DNA of 48,338 bases from Gammaproteobacteria bacterium. GTDB lineage: Bacteria; Pseudomonadota; Gammaproteobacteria; Pseudomonadales; Azotimanducaceae. The DNA lies in the NCBI GenBank assembly GCA_009841635.1, contig VXLJ01000020.1:23299-71636 (forward strand). Direction: 5' to 3'. Of this stretch, positions 1 through 8,780 are shown piece by piece. The notes under the pieces are model-generated. The model saw nothing but the letters and a program-made list of their open reading frames with translations, was not told where the DNA came from and ran no database searches. Every line of letters starts with the position of its first letter. Within the stretch, counting starts at the first letter, position 1. Position numbers and translations under genes: made by a program.

Positions 1-1
1 C

Positions 2-757
2 GTGACTCTACGCCCATTTCGCCTTGCAAGTGCACTTGCGTTGCTTATCGCGATTACCGTTCATGCTGAAGATGAGATAACGGCAGAGGATTTGATTCTG
101 CGCATGATCGACCAGTCGCGTGGGTTGAGTTCCTATTCTGAAATGAGCATGACGATCAATCGACCGCAATGGCAGCGTACATCTGCCTTTGCAGTATGGA
201 CTCGGGGTCGCGAGGACGCTCTGATTCGCTTTACAGCGCCCGCGAAAGATGCAGGTAATGCAACCCTTAAAGTCGGTTCAAATATGTGGACGTATTCACC
301 AAAAATCCGGCGTGCTATTCGCTTACCTAAAAGCATGATGTCACAGGAGTGGGCAGGGTCTGACTTTTCGTATAACGATTTAGCGCGCTCGGACAAATTG
401 TTTGTTCACTACGAGCACGAGATTGTCGATTCATTCGAGGAAGATGGGATAACAACCTACACGATTGAGTCTCGCCCAAAAGAGAGTGCGCCAGTGGTCT
501 GGGGCATGGAAAAACTCGTATTTAGAAGTGACAACGTAGTTCTTGAACAAACGTATTACGATCAGGAACTGCAACCGGTTAAGTCCATGCGTGCGTTCGA
601 AATTCAAGAACTTGGGGGTCGCATGCTGGCGAAGCGCATGCGGATGTTCAATGTCGACGAGCCAGATACTTGGACGGAAGTTTCCTATGAGCATGTGGCA
701 TTCGACATCGATATTGACGATCGGCAATTTACCCAATTCGCATTGCGCGGCGAGTAG
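2..757 (+). CDS. LolA-like outer membrane lipoprotein-sorting family protein
   Basis: 251-residue exported protein. A signal peptide is visible at residues 1-22 (basic MTLRPFR, hydrophobic core, VHA/ED cleavage site). The mature part resembles the LolA-like 'outer membrane lipoprotein-sorting protein' family: a periplasmic beta-rich fold that carries a hydrophobic ligand, with motifs such as GSNMWTYSPKIRR and SDFSYNDL. The GTG start lies at the window edge, so its ribosome site cannot be seen, but the signal peptide appears complete. Only 15 bases separate it from the next gene, the first of a set of two FtsX-type permeases, an ATPase and a beta-barrel. It is therefore probably the periplasmic carrier of that transporter. 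It is not the housekeeping lolA, which is shorter and usually sits elsewhere. The ligand is unknown. Confidence 0.8.
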   Translation: MTLRPFRLASALALLIAITVHAEDEITAEDLILRMIDQSRGLSSYSEMSMTINRPQWQRTSAFAVWTRGREDALIRFTAPAKDAGNATLKVGSNMWTYSPKIRRAIRLPKSMMSQEWAGSDFSYNDLARSDKLFVHYEHEIVDSFEEDGITTYTIESRPKESAPVVWGMEKLVFRSDNVVLEQTYYDQELQPVKSMRAFEIQELGGRMLAKRMRMFNVDEPDTWTEVSYEHVAFDIDIDDRQFTQFALRGE

Positions 758-772
758 TTTGCACAGAGTCGC

Positions 773-2023
773 ATGACGACGCAGAAACGCTCGGCCGCTA
801 ACCGAACATTGTTTTTGCAAGTTGCTTGGCGCAACTTGTGGCGCAATCGTCGAAGGACGTTGTTAACGGTTGCGGCAATTGCCTTCGGCATGTGGCTCGT
901 CCAATTTGCGATGTCGTTTCAGAGTGGCAGCTATGGTCCCATGATCGAACTTGGCACCAGGATGGGCACTTCGCATCTGCAGGTCCTGCGTGCGTCCTTT
1001 CACGGCGAACCACGTATCGAGTTCACGCTTCACAACGTCACCGAACGCTTGGCACAACTCGATGCGGACGATAGGTTGCTGCAGGCAAGCGCACGCGCGG
1101 ATGCTTTTGCGCTCGTATCGAACGATCCGCACAGTTCAGCGGCGCTAATCACTGGTGTCATACCCGAACGCGAGATGCGGCTTTCCGATTTGCCAAGCAA
1201 AACCGTAGCTGGGTCCTACATTAGTGGGGATAACCAAGCCTTTATCGGTGCTGCACTCGCACGCAATTTGCAACTTGACGTCGGTGGCGAGCTGGTGCTC
1301 ATTGGCACGAATATCGAGGGCGGCATTGGTGCAGCAGTCGTTGAAGTCGTCGGAATTTTTGAGGCGACCGCGGCGATGGAACGCGTGCTAGTGCAAATAA
1401 GTCTTGGCACGTTTCAAGAGGCTTTCGACATGGTGAACCAAGCGCATCGCCTTATTGCTGAAGTCGAAGATCCACAGGATCTCAACGAGGGCAAGGTCGC
1501 TCTTCAAGATGTGGTTCACGATGGGGAAATCGTTGTGGATTGGGCGGAGTTAATGCCTGAAATTAGTCAGGGCATCGAGATTGACATCGTTAGCAATGCG
1601 GTGCTTCAGTTCGTTCTCATACTCATCATTGTTCTATCGATCATGAACACGTTCGTGATGACTTTGTTTGAGCGAACCCGTGAGTGTGGGATGTTGTTCG
1701 CGATAGGTATGAGACGCTGGGCTGTGTACCGTATGACGGTCGTAGAGGCAGTGCTCTTGTGGTTGGTGGGTACCGTGTGCGGTGGTGTCCTAACTTGCTT
1801 GTTGGTCGTACCGCTGATGTTCACTGGGGTTCCCATTCCTGCCTCAGAGGATGCCATGCAAGCTCAATTCGCTTTCATGCCCACATCGATTTATCCAGAT
1901 TTGTCGTGGTGGGCTGTCGTCATTGCGCCATTAACGATCGGCATCGGCGCATTGCTTTCCGTTTCTGTTGCGTCCATTCGTTTGGCACGCCTAAACATCA
2001 TCAGTGCATTGAGGACGGAATAA
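773..2023 (+). CDS. ABC transporter permease, FtsX/MacB family (first of pair)
   Basis: 416-residue inner-membrane protein with MacB/LolC-E topology: a basic N-terminus (WRNLWRNRRR), one membrane segment at about 27-50, a large periplasmic core domain at about 50-270, then three membrane segments near 278-300, 320-345 and 375-400. The cytoplasmic loop motif FERTRECGMLFAIGMRR is the FtsX-family coupling region. Such permeases work as dimers with a LolD-type ATPase to move lipids or lipoproteins, or to act mechanically on periplasmic partners. The start is ATG. The stop abuts the GTG of the second permease with no gap, which implies coupled translation and a heterodimer like LolC/LolE. The substrate cannot be read from the sequence. 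Confidence 0.87.
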   Translation: MTTQKRSAANRTLFLQVAWRNLWRNRRRTLLTVAAIAFGMWLVQFAMSFQSGSYGPMIELGTRMGTSHLQVLRASFHGEPRIEFTLHNVTERLAQLDADDRLLQASARADAFALVSNDPHSSAALITGVIPEREMRLSDLPSKTVAGSYISGDNQAFIGAALARNLQLDVGGELVLIGTNIEGGIGAAVVEVVGIFEATAAMERVLVQISLGTFQEAFDMVNQAHRLIAEVEDPQDLNEGKVALQDVVHDGEIVVDWAELMPEISQGIEIDIVSNAVLQFVLILIIVLSIMNTFVMTLFERTRECGMLFAIGMRRWAVYRMTVVEAVLLWLVGTVCGGVLTCLLVVPLMFTGVPIPASEDAMQAQFAFMPTSIYPDLSWWAVVIAPLTIGIGALLSVSVASIRLARLNIISALRTE

Positions 2024-3229
2024 GTGCAACTGGTCCTCCAACTGGCGCTTAGGAATATTTGGCGACAACGCCGACGAAATTTCCTCGTACTCGTCGCAAT
2101 CGTGCTAACGATTGGCGGCGTGTTTGTCATGAATTCGCTTTCGCGTGGTATGGAGCAAGACTTTTTGTCTACCTCCATCGAAAACTTGCAAGGGCATATC
2201 AAAATGCTCTCGCCAAAACAATTGGATGAGCCTGGTTTAAAACACCTCATCGCAAATGACTTGGTGGGAGATGGGTTCGGCATTGACGGCGTCGTGGCAA
2301 CGACTTCGCGTTTGCGCTCGCCGGCGGTCGTAATGAGTGAGCGTGAAACCCGTGGTGTAGAAATCGTTGGTATTGACCCGATAAGTGAAACGCATTCGTT
2401 CATCCAGCATCTTGAACTCGCTGGCGAAGGCATTCTCAACGCCGATGAACCAGGGTTGCTCATTGGTCAGCGTCTTGCGGAAGATCTGAAAACGAGTCTA
2501 GGTCGCCGACTTGTCGTACTGCTAGTGGGCCCGAATGACGAAGCCATTGAAACAGGATTCAGAGTGCGTGGCATCTTCAAAGCCGAAATAGGCGGTTACG
2601 AAGACGCCTATGCCTTGACGGGTTTGCGAGCGCTGCAAAAGCTCGTCGGAACTGACGCTATTACGGAAGTTTCTGTTTACGTGGGCGATTTAGCCCAGAT
2701 ACCCGACGTACAGGCATATCTAGCCACACAATTCCCACAGATCGATGTGAAATCGTGGTTAGAGCTCGATCCGTTTACAGGTGAGATGTATACGGTCATT
2801 GGCTTCACCATTTACATTTTGATCGCAGTTTTCCTCTGTACATTAATTTTTGGATTAATAAACGCATTGGTTACTGCGGTGCTTGAACGCACGCGTGAGT
2901 TTGGCATGCTGCGAGCTGTTGGCATGAATAGTCGACTGGTTGTCGCTCAGGTTGTGATTGAGTGCGTGATCATCATGTTGTCGGGGCTTGTACTGGGTAT
3001 AGGAGGGGGTCTGCTCGTTTATTTATGGCTCGCAGACGGTATCGACCTAAGTGCTTTTGCAGCAGGCGTTGAGGCTTTCAGCATGAAAACGCGGATGATC
3101 CCGCATCTAGTGGGCGAGGATTTCGTCATCATTGGCCTAGCGAGCGTGTTATTGGGGTTAATCGCGAGCTACTTTCCTGCGCGTCGAATCATTAAGACAT
3201 CCATTCTGCAGTCGTTGCGAGATGGCTAA
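2024..3229 (+). CDS. ABC transporter permease, FtsX/MacB family (second of pair)
   Basis: 401 residues with the same plan as the preceding permease: basic N-terminus WRQRRRN, first membrane segment at about 18-40, periplasmic MacB-like core at about 41-255, then three membrane segments (about 258-285, 305-335 and 365-385). The coupling loop is ERTREFGMLRAVGMNSR. The two permeases are clearly diverged paralogues, which fits a heterodimer. The GTG start directly follows the stop of the upstream gene. The LolD-like ATPase begins 12 bases downstream. Expected role: transmembrane half of an ATP-driven envelope transporter. Confidence 0.87.
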   Translation: MQLVLQLALRNIWRQRRRNFLVLVAIVLTIGGVFVMNSLSRGMEQDFLSTSIENLQGHIKMLSPKQLDEPGLKHLIANDLVGDGFGIDGVVATTSRLRSPAVVMSERETRGVEIVGIDPISETHSFIQHLELAGEGILNADEPGLLIGQRLAEDLKTSLGRRLVVLLVGPNDEAIETGFRVRGIFKAEIGGYEDAYALTGLRALQKLVGTDAITEVSVYVGDLAQIPDVQAYLATQFPQIDVKSWLELDPFTGEMYTVIGFTIYILIAVFLCTLIFGLINALVTAVLERTREFGMLRAVGMNSRLVVAQVVIECVIIMLSGLVLGIGGGLLVYLWLADGIDLSAFAAGVEAFSMKTRMIPHLVGEDFVIIGLASVLLGLIASYFPARRIIKTSILQSLRDG

Positions 3230-3241
3230 ACGAGGTTAAAC

Positions 3242-3919
3242 ATGGCCGATTTCGCGGTCCAAACCAACAATGTAACACGCGTCTACCAAGAGGATTCCGT
3301 CCCGGTATATGCGCTGCGTGGGATCACGTTGAGCATCGAACGAGGTGAGTTCGTGAGCGTTGTCGGTCCTTCCGGTTCGGGTAAATCTACGTTGTTGCAC
3401 GTGATTGGTGGACTGGACCGACCTACCGATGGGTCGGTAACCATTGAAGACGTTTCATTAGGCTCGCTAAGCGAAAGCGAACTCACCGATGTGCGGTTAT
3501 TTCAGATTGGCTTCGTATTTCAGGCGTACAACCTCATTCCTGTGCTGTCCGCTGTCGAAAACGTTGAGTTTATCCTGCAGTTGCAAGGTGTTGGGAAGAA
3601 AGAGCGGCGCGAACGCGCGCAAGATGCATTGCGTTCATTCGGTCTAGAGGAGTTATTTGACCGTCGCCCAGCGGATATGTCTGGTGGCCAGCAGCAACGC
3701 GTAGCCATCGCTCGCGCGGTTGTATCGAATCCAGCAGTGCTGCTAGCTGATGAGCCGAGCGCTAACTTAGACTCTGAGACAACGAAGGAATTTTGCGAGT
3801 ATTTGCAGCGCGTCAACGATGATCGAGGCGTCACGATTGTGACCGCAACCCATGATCCTTTAGTTATGGGTTACACGAATCGCCGCGTCGAGTTGGTAGA
3901 CGGACAGATTGCCGCCTAA
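3242..3919 (+). CDS. ABC transporter ATP-binding protein, LolD/MacB type
   Basis: 225-residue ATPase. Walker A GPSGSGKST lies at about 42-50, the Q-loop is in FQAYNLIP, the signature [14 protein letters not shown] follows, and Walker B is VLLADEPSANLD with a following switch His in ATHD. Length and motifs match LolD/MacB-like subunits that pair with FtsX-type permeases. It starts at ATG 12 bases after the second permease. Its last 11 bases overlap the TTG start of the beta-barrel gene. It should supply energy to the pair of permeases encoded just upstream. Confidence 0.9.
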   Translation: MADFAVQTNNVTRVYQEDSVPVYALRGITLSIERGEFVSVVGPSGSGKSTLLHVIGGLDRPTDGSVTIEDVSLGSLSESELTDVRLFQIGFVFQAYNLIPVLSAVENVEFILQLQGVGKKERRERAQDALRSFGLEELFDRRPADMSGGQQQRVAIARAVVSNPAVLLADEPSANLDSETTKEFCEYLQRVNDDRGVTIVTATHDPLVMGYTNRRVELVDGQIAA

Positions 3920-5165
3920 GCACGCCGGACGCCGCAGTGCGGTTAAATGGCTCGCGAGCGTCGTTGTTAGCTGGCTTGTTTTCGTTACAACCGCTGTGCC
4001 AGCTATTGAGGCCACAGGAAGATTAAAGTGGTTTTCGAGCACAACGAAGCTACCCCAAGCTGATGTTCTTGAGCCACTGCTTGGCAAGCTACAAACGGAC
4101 TTGCGCGTTGACCTGCGCGTCCTATTAAAACATGAAATCGGACCTGTCCGTTTTGAATTTGATCCAACGGTGACATGGTCAGGTGGTGATGCTGTTCAAA
4201 TACTGAACCTAGGTGGGTTTCCGCTTGAGCAACGGCCGGGAAGCGACAGTCTTCGATTCTTCGATTGGTCGGACGAACTCATTGGTACGGCTGACTACCG
4301 GGTCATAACGCGCGTGGATCGTTTATCAGCGAGCTTGCGGCAGCCGAATTGGTCCCTGCAAATCGGTCGCCAAGCCGTCTCGTGGGGTAACGGCATCGTG
4401 TTTCAACCATTGGACCTTTTTAGTCCATTCGCGCCGACCACGATCGATCGTGAGTTCAAACCAGGCGTGGATTCCTTGCTGTTTGAATCGCTAGTTGGTC
4501 AAACATCTGAATTTCAAGCGCTGTTTATTGGGCGTCAGGAGAGTGACCTTGCGCCAACCGCACAATCGCATACCGTAGCGCTAAAGTGGACTCAGAGTAT
4601 TCAAGAAATAGCGTTCGATGTACTGGTTGCTGAACATTTAGGCAATGAAATAGTCGGTTTTTCAATGACCGCACCAGTAGCTGGCGCGTTGGTGCGGAGC
4701 GACGTTGCCAAGTCGTGCGACGAATTCGAATGCACGACAAGCGGATTGGTTAATGTGGACTACACGATAGCCATCCGCCAAGCCTTGCTCTATGTATTCG
4801 GTGAGGTCTATCACAATGGTTTTGGCGTGAAGGACCTTAGTGAAGAAATTCCCGCCAGATTGACGGCCAGTCTTGCTCGAGGCGAAGTGTTTACCACGAT
4901 GCAAAACTACGCGAGTGTAGGCACCAACATTACTTGGCACCCATTGTGGAGTCAGTCGTTTATTGTGATTCGGAATATTGAAGACAGAAGTGGGTTGTTT
5001 CAATCGGCGGTCACCTATGATCCTAGCGACGTAGCCCGAATCCAAATGGGAGTGTCATGGCCAGTTGGCGAAGACAATACGGAATTTGGCACAAACCGCA
5101 TTGACGAAGAGACGACGGCTGGTGGCAACCCATCTCTATTTTTCTCGTTTTCTCGCTATTTTTGA
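3909..5165 (+). CDS. Predicted outer-membrane beta-barrel protein of the transporter operon
   Basis: 418-residue protein whose family I do not recognise. An N-terminal signal segment (KWLASVVVSWLVFVTTAVPA, about residues 13-32) is followed by alternating hydrophobic/polar stretches. The chain ends in SFSRYF, a terminal aromatic as in outer-membrane barrels recognised by BamA. Local sequence such as WSLQIGRQAVSWGNGIVFQP resembles porin-like or DUF1302-type barrels. The TTG start overlaps the ATPase gene by 11 bases, so it is translationally linked to the transporter. Inferred role: outer-membrane end of a trans-envelope path. A 74-base gap with no strong terminator follows. Membership of the operon is firm; the barrel assignment is moderate. 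Confidence 0.65.
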   Translation: MPPKHAGRRSAVKWLASVVVSWLVFVTTAVPAIEATGRLKWFSSTTKLPQADVLEPLLGKLQTDLRVDLRVLLKHEIGPVRFEFDPTVTWSGGDAVQILNLGGFPLEQRPGSDSLRFFDWSDELIGTADYRVITRVDRLSASLRQPNWSLQIGRQAVSWGNGIVFQPLDLFSPFAPTTIDREFKPGVDSLLFESLVGQTSEFQALFIGRQESDLAPTAQSHTVALKWTQSIQEIAFDVLVAEHLGNEIVGFSMTAPVAGALVRSDVAKSCDEFECTTSGLVNVDYTIAIRQALLYVFGEVYHNGFGVKDLSEEIPARLTASLARGEVFTTMQNYASVGTNITWHPLWSQSFIVIRNIEDRSGLFQSAVTYDPSDVARIQMGVSWPVGEDNTEFGTNRIDEETTAGGNPSLFFSFSRYF

Positions 5166-5239
5166 CTTCGACGTTTTCGTGATTTCGTGAAATTGAGAGG
5201 TGTTTTTTTCACCGGTCTATGTGAAAGGTATGTAACCAA

Positions 5240-6946
5240 ATGAGCAACACTCGTTTACGGCTAAGACTTATTGGCACCTGGTGTGGCCTAGCGGTCACAG
5301 CATTTTGCGCTAATCTGCTTTATGCGAATTCGATCGAGGTCGCAAACGCTGCGGTATCGTCCCGCTCCATGCTTGCGAGCGAAGCGGGAGTTGCCGCAAT
5401 GCGAGCAGGTGGCAACGCCATCGACGCAGCTGTAGCTACTGCATTCACGCTCGCGGTGACATATCCGTCGGCCGGGAATCTGGGAGGTGGCGGCTTCGCG
5501 GTCATTCGGTTTGCGACTGGGGAGGTTTTTACCAACGACCATCGCGAGCGAGCACCGTCAAATGCAACCAGAGACATGTTCCTCGATGACAATGGGCAAT
5601 ATGTGCCTGACCGAGCACGTCGCTCGCATCTGGCGTCCGGCGTGCCAGGTTCCGTCGCGGGATTGTTGGATATTCACGAACGATTTGGCCGGTTGTCACG
5701 TGAAGCGGTTATCGCGCGAGCTATTGAATTGGCGCAAGACGGCTTTCCACTTCCGGCCGACTTGGCGCGGCAATTTGCATCGAGATACGACCGCTTCAAC
5801 GACATTCCTTCTACACGAAAGATCTTTTACAAAGAAGATGGGTCTCTTTACGAAGAAGGCGATGTCTTCAAACAAGCAGATCTAGCGGCTACGCTATCGC
5901 GGATTGCAAAGCAGGGGCGCGACGGTTTCTACTTAGGCGAAACAGCAGACTTGATCGTTGCCGAGATGGCGCGGGGCGACGGTCTGATCTCTAAAGAAGA
6001 CCTAAAAAGCTACCACTCGGTTTGGCGCGAACCAATCCGAGGTAAATACCGCGGTTACGAGATTCTCTCGATGCCACCTCCTTCCTCTGGTGGCGTTTTG
6101 GTGGTCCAACTGCTAAACATGCTTGAACCGTACGATCTGAGCGAGCTCGGGTTCCATACCGCAGCATCAATGCACTTGATGATCGAGGCTCAACGTCGAG
6201 CTTATGCGGACCGCGCCGAACACTTGGGTGACCCCGACTATTACAACGTCCCTATCCAAAAACTGATTTCAAAGCGGTATGCGCTAGAACGAATGAGTGA
6301 CATAGGTGGTCGTGCAAGCATTTCGGATGACGTTGACGCGGGTTCTTGGCTAGCAGAACCAATTGAAACCACTCATTTTTCAGTTATTGACAGTGAAGGG
6401 ACAGCGGTTGCATTTACAACGACGATTAATAGTGCTTACGGGAGCGGTATCGTGGTCGATGGCGCAGGATTCTTATTGAACAATGAAATGGATGATTTCA
6501 GCGCGAAACCAGACACGCCAAATATGTTTGGTCTCCTCGGGGATGAAGCAAACGCGATTGAACCGGGTAAACGCATGTTGAGTTCCATGACGCCAACCAT
6601 CGTGACCAGAGGAGATAAGTTCGTTCTAATCACTGGCTCGCCAGGGGGTTCTACGATTATTACGACGACCCTTCAAGTCATATTGAATGTCATCGATCAT
6701 GGCTTCACGCTTGACGAAGCTGTAAATGCAGCAAGATTTCACCACCAATGGCAGCCAAACAATGTCCGCTTTGAGGCCAAGGTTCGGCAGTCCGTCATAG
6801 ACGAACTCGAATCCATGGGGCACGTCAATTTAAACTCGATGCGAGAAGGCTCTGCGATCGGCGATGCCAATTCGATTCTTAAGACGCGCGACGGGATTAC
6901 CGCAACTAGCGATGGACGCAACATGGGCGGCGCTGCTGGCTATTGA
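5240..6946 (+). CDS. ggt: Gamma-glutamyltransferase (glutathione hydrolase) precursor
   Basis: 568-residue precursor with a secretory N-terminus (residues 1-30, hydrophobic GTWCGLAVTAFCANLLYA). It cleaves the gamma-glutamyl bond of glutathione and transfers or hydrolyses the glutamyl group in the periplasm. The family is made as one chain that cuts itself before a conserved Thr, which becomes the N-terminal nucleophile of the small subunit. Here that site is the TTHFSV motif, with Thr377 as nucleophile. Other family marks are RERAP (gamma-glutamate binding), GGNAIDAAVA, LSSMTPTIV and GSPGGSTI. Length is normal (E. coli about 580). It starts at ATG in its own unit, 74 bases after the transporter operon. 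Confidence 0.95.
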   Translation: MSNTRLRLRLIGTWCGLAVTAFCANLLYANSIEVANAAVSSRSMLASEAGVAAMRAGGNAIDAAVATAFTLAVTYPSAGNLGGGGFAVIRFATGEVFTNDHRERAPSNATRDMFLDDNGQYVPDRARRSHLASGVPGSVAGLLDIHERFGRLSREAVIARAIELAQDGFPLPADLARQFASRYDRFNDIPSTRKIFYKEDGSLYEEGDVFKQADLAATLSRIAKQGRDGFYLGETADLIVAEMARGDGLISKEDLKSYHSVWREPIRGKYRGYEILSMPPPSSGGVLVVQLLNMLEPYDLSELGFHTAASMHLMIEAQRRAYADRAEHLGDPDYYNVPIQKLISKRYALERMSDIGGRASISDDVDAGSWLAEPIETTHFSVIDSEGTAVAFTTTINSAYGSGIVVDGAGFLLNNEMDDFSAKPDTPNMFGLLGDEANAIEPGKRMLSSMTPTIVTRGDKFVLITGSPGGSTIITTTLQVILNVIDHGFTLDEAVNAARFHHQWQPNNVRFEAKVRQSVIDELESMGHVNLNSMREGSAIGDANSILKTRDGITATSDGRNMGGAAGY

Positions 6947-6985
6947 GTACAGTTGAATTAGTACAAAGTCTTATCGAGGGCATGG

Positions 6986-7825
6986 GTGCTTGAGTTAAAC
7001 GGTCATTCTGTGGTCAGTAGCGAGGTTCTATCCGATCGCGATATCGAGCAGTTTGACGAAACAGGGCTTTTGAAAGTTAAACAAGCGTTTGCACCCGAAA
7101 CCGCTGCGGAAATCCGATCTCTATTGTGGGAACGATTCGCAAAATGGGGCATCACGCGCGGTGCACCAGAAACGTGGCAGTCTTTAGACGCAGCAACGAT
7201 ACGCAATGTCATGAAAAGCACTCGTCGAGTGCGTTCGCTGCCTGCCATATATAACAATCACTCGGATGCGATTGCGTCTCAACTCACCCGCTCGAATGAC
7301 ATCGAGAAGGTGAAACCCCTGTTGCTACTGACCTTTTCAGGTCAGCATGAACATATTGAAGATGAAGTCGTACCTAGCAAGATTTGGCACTTAGATACAC
7401 CGAATTTAGTAAATGGGGCTATAGCAGGAGTCATTGCCTTAGGATTTGTAAACCACGTTCGCCCCGGCGGGGGCGGTACGATGGTTGTCGCCGGGTCGCA
7501 TCGCTTTTTTAATGCCTCAACTTCCGCGGTAACATCCAAAATCGCAAAGCGCAAGTTGCGGAAACATAGATATTTTAGCGAGTTATTTAGTAAGGGGACA
7601 GCGAATCGGGACCGCTTTTTAGAGCAAGCTGAGTGCGTTGAGGACATTGAAGTTAAAGTAGTGGAACTAACGGGTGAGCCAGGCGATGTCTATTTTGTTA
7701 ACGGTAGTTTGCTGCACACGCTAACGAGGAATTATTTAGATGATCCTCGTATGATGATTCGGGGTTTCTATCAATCACCTAAACTAGCGGAATACTATCA
7801 AGACTATTTTCGCAAATCGAGCTGA
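6986..7825 (+). CDS. Phytanoyl-CoA dioxygenase (PhyH) family protein
   Basis: 279 residues, Fe(II)/2-oxoglutarate dioxygenase of the PhyH-like superfamily. The facial triad is visible: HxD in WHLDTP (His135, Asp137) and the distal His244 in GSLLHTLTRN, followed by Arg in RMMIRGFY as the likely 2-oxoglutarate ligand. A Gly-rich turn (RPGGGGTMVVAGSH) precedes the distal half, as is usual. The GTG start has a GAGGG ribosome site 6-7 bases upstream; the nearby ATG at 6982 runs into a stop after three codons. The substrate is unknown: the family includes hydroxylases of lipids, amino acids and secondary metabolites. It lies 39 bases after ggt and before a long non-coding gap, so it may be transcribed with ggt. 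Confidence 0.8.
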   Translation: MLELNGHSVVSSEVLSDRDIEQFDETGLLKVKQAFAPETAAEIRSLLWERFAKWGITRGAPETWQSLDAATIRNVMKSTRRVRSLPAIYNNHSDAIASQLTRSNDIEKVKPLLLLTFSGQHEHIEDEVVPSKIWHLDTPNLVNGAIAGVIALGFVNHVRPGGGGTMVVAGSHRFFNASTSAVTSKIAKRKLRKHRYFSELFSKGTANRDRFLEQAECVEDIEVKVVELTGEPGDVYFVNGSLLHTLTRNYLDDPRMMIRGFYQSPKLAEYYQDYFRKSS

Positions 7826-8780
7826 TGTATATATCGACGAGTGTTTGTTTCCGTGAGTAACTTAGCCTTGTATATTAACGAAAATCAACAAACTCTTTGA
7901 CCTGGTATTTTGGCACAGAAACGTGTCAAGTGCACGATCAATTTCCGCCATTCTTGCTTAAAGCTACCTTGCCAGTCCGCCTTACACGCTATGCGCGAGT
8001 GGGTTCTGATGAAAAACTGAGTTCTTCTTTTATCTAAACCGAAATTGATTGGAAAATTGCAGGTTTTAGCGCACGGGATAGTTGTCTGTGCTTCTGAGGA
8101 TAGACCAAATAACGTTGTCCTTTAGGGAAAGAGCCGGTGTGTTTTATAAGTGCGTACGATTATTCAAATGATTACGTGAGGATCGGGAGTGCTGGTTAGT
8201 GATGCAACGTAAATTTCAACTAGAGTTCAATAGAATTTAATGTAAAGACGGACTCTGACAGTATCATATAAACCGATAGATATTAATCATATGATTCTAC
8301 TTAAGCAAACTGTTTTCAAAGTATGTTCCAATAAAGTGTCTTAATGAAATGCGCTCGCAAGACATCTATTTCATACTTGCAGAATATTGCATAAAGCTCA
8401 GAACGATAACCTCGTCTAAAACAAGAAGTTCACAATCTTCGAGTTTGGCAGTTTTAAAGTTGACCGAAGGATCAATCCAGCGTTCGTGATAAGAATCTCG
8501 TTCGGCCGTCGACGTTATTATTGTTTCAATCGTTAAGTCAAGGAACTTAACTTCGGGCCATTGACCTTAAGGGCGAGAATCCACTGAGGTCACATTGTGC
8601 GCTGTTGCATCTTCGTTGGCATTAATATCGAGCCTTCATCGAAAAACCCAGGCGATAGCAATAAAAATCAGACGTTTCTTTCGCGTTGAACGTGCGCTTT
8701 CTAAAATTGCGCGCGATTTTTCTTGCGCAACATACTGTTTATTAACGATGCCTGCGCCGATTAGATGATAGGGGATCTTC
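7826..8780. other. 955-base intergenic region, AT-rich, no intact gene
   Basis: No convincing intact coding frame. Parts are clearly AT-rich (19 G+C of 60 in 8221-8280). On the minus strand one frame (about 8635 down to 8366) is open except for a single TAA and encodes protein-like residues; it is listed separately as a possible remnant. Near aconitase there are copies of TTGCGC, including the 8-base palindrome TTGCGCAA at 8723-8730 and an inverted pair TTGCGC/GCGCAA spanning 8707-8730, which could be regulatory. A weak promoter-like pair (TTGCGC at 8707, CATACT at 8731, 18-base spacing) is possible. Nothing else is seen. Confidence 0.6.
8366..8635 (-). pseudogene. Possible decayed gene fragment
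   Basis: Reading the minus strand from 8635, the frame runs 22 codons to an in-frame TAA (8567-8569), then 66 more codons to TAG (8366-8368). The residues are protein-like, for example GQWPEVKFLDL, YHERWIDPSVNFKTAKLED and CELLVLDEVIVLSFM. There is no suitable start codon or ribosome site, and the frame continues past the TAG with further stops at 22- and 10-codon intervals. It could be a degraded coding remnant or chance. I recognise no family. Confidence 0.25.

Noticed and set aside
5199-5213. GGTG-T7-CACC hairpin between the barrel gene and ggt
   Set aside because: Four-base stem only; too weak to call a terminator.
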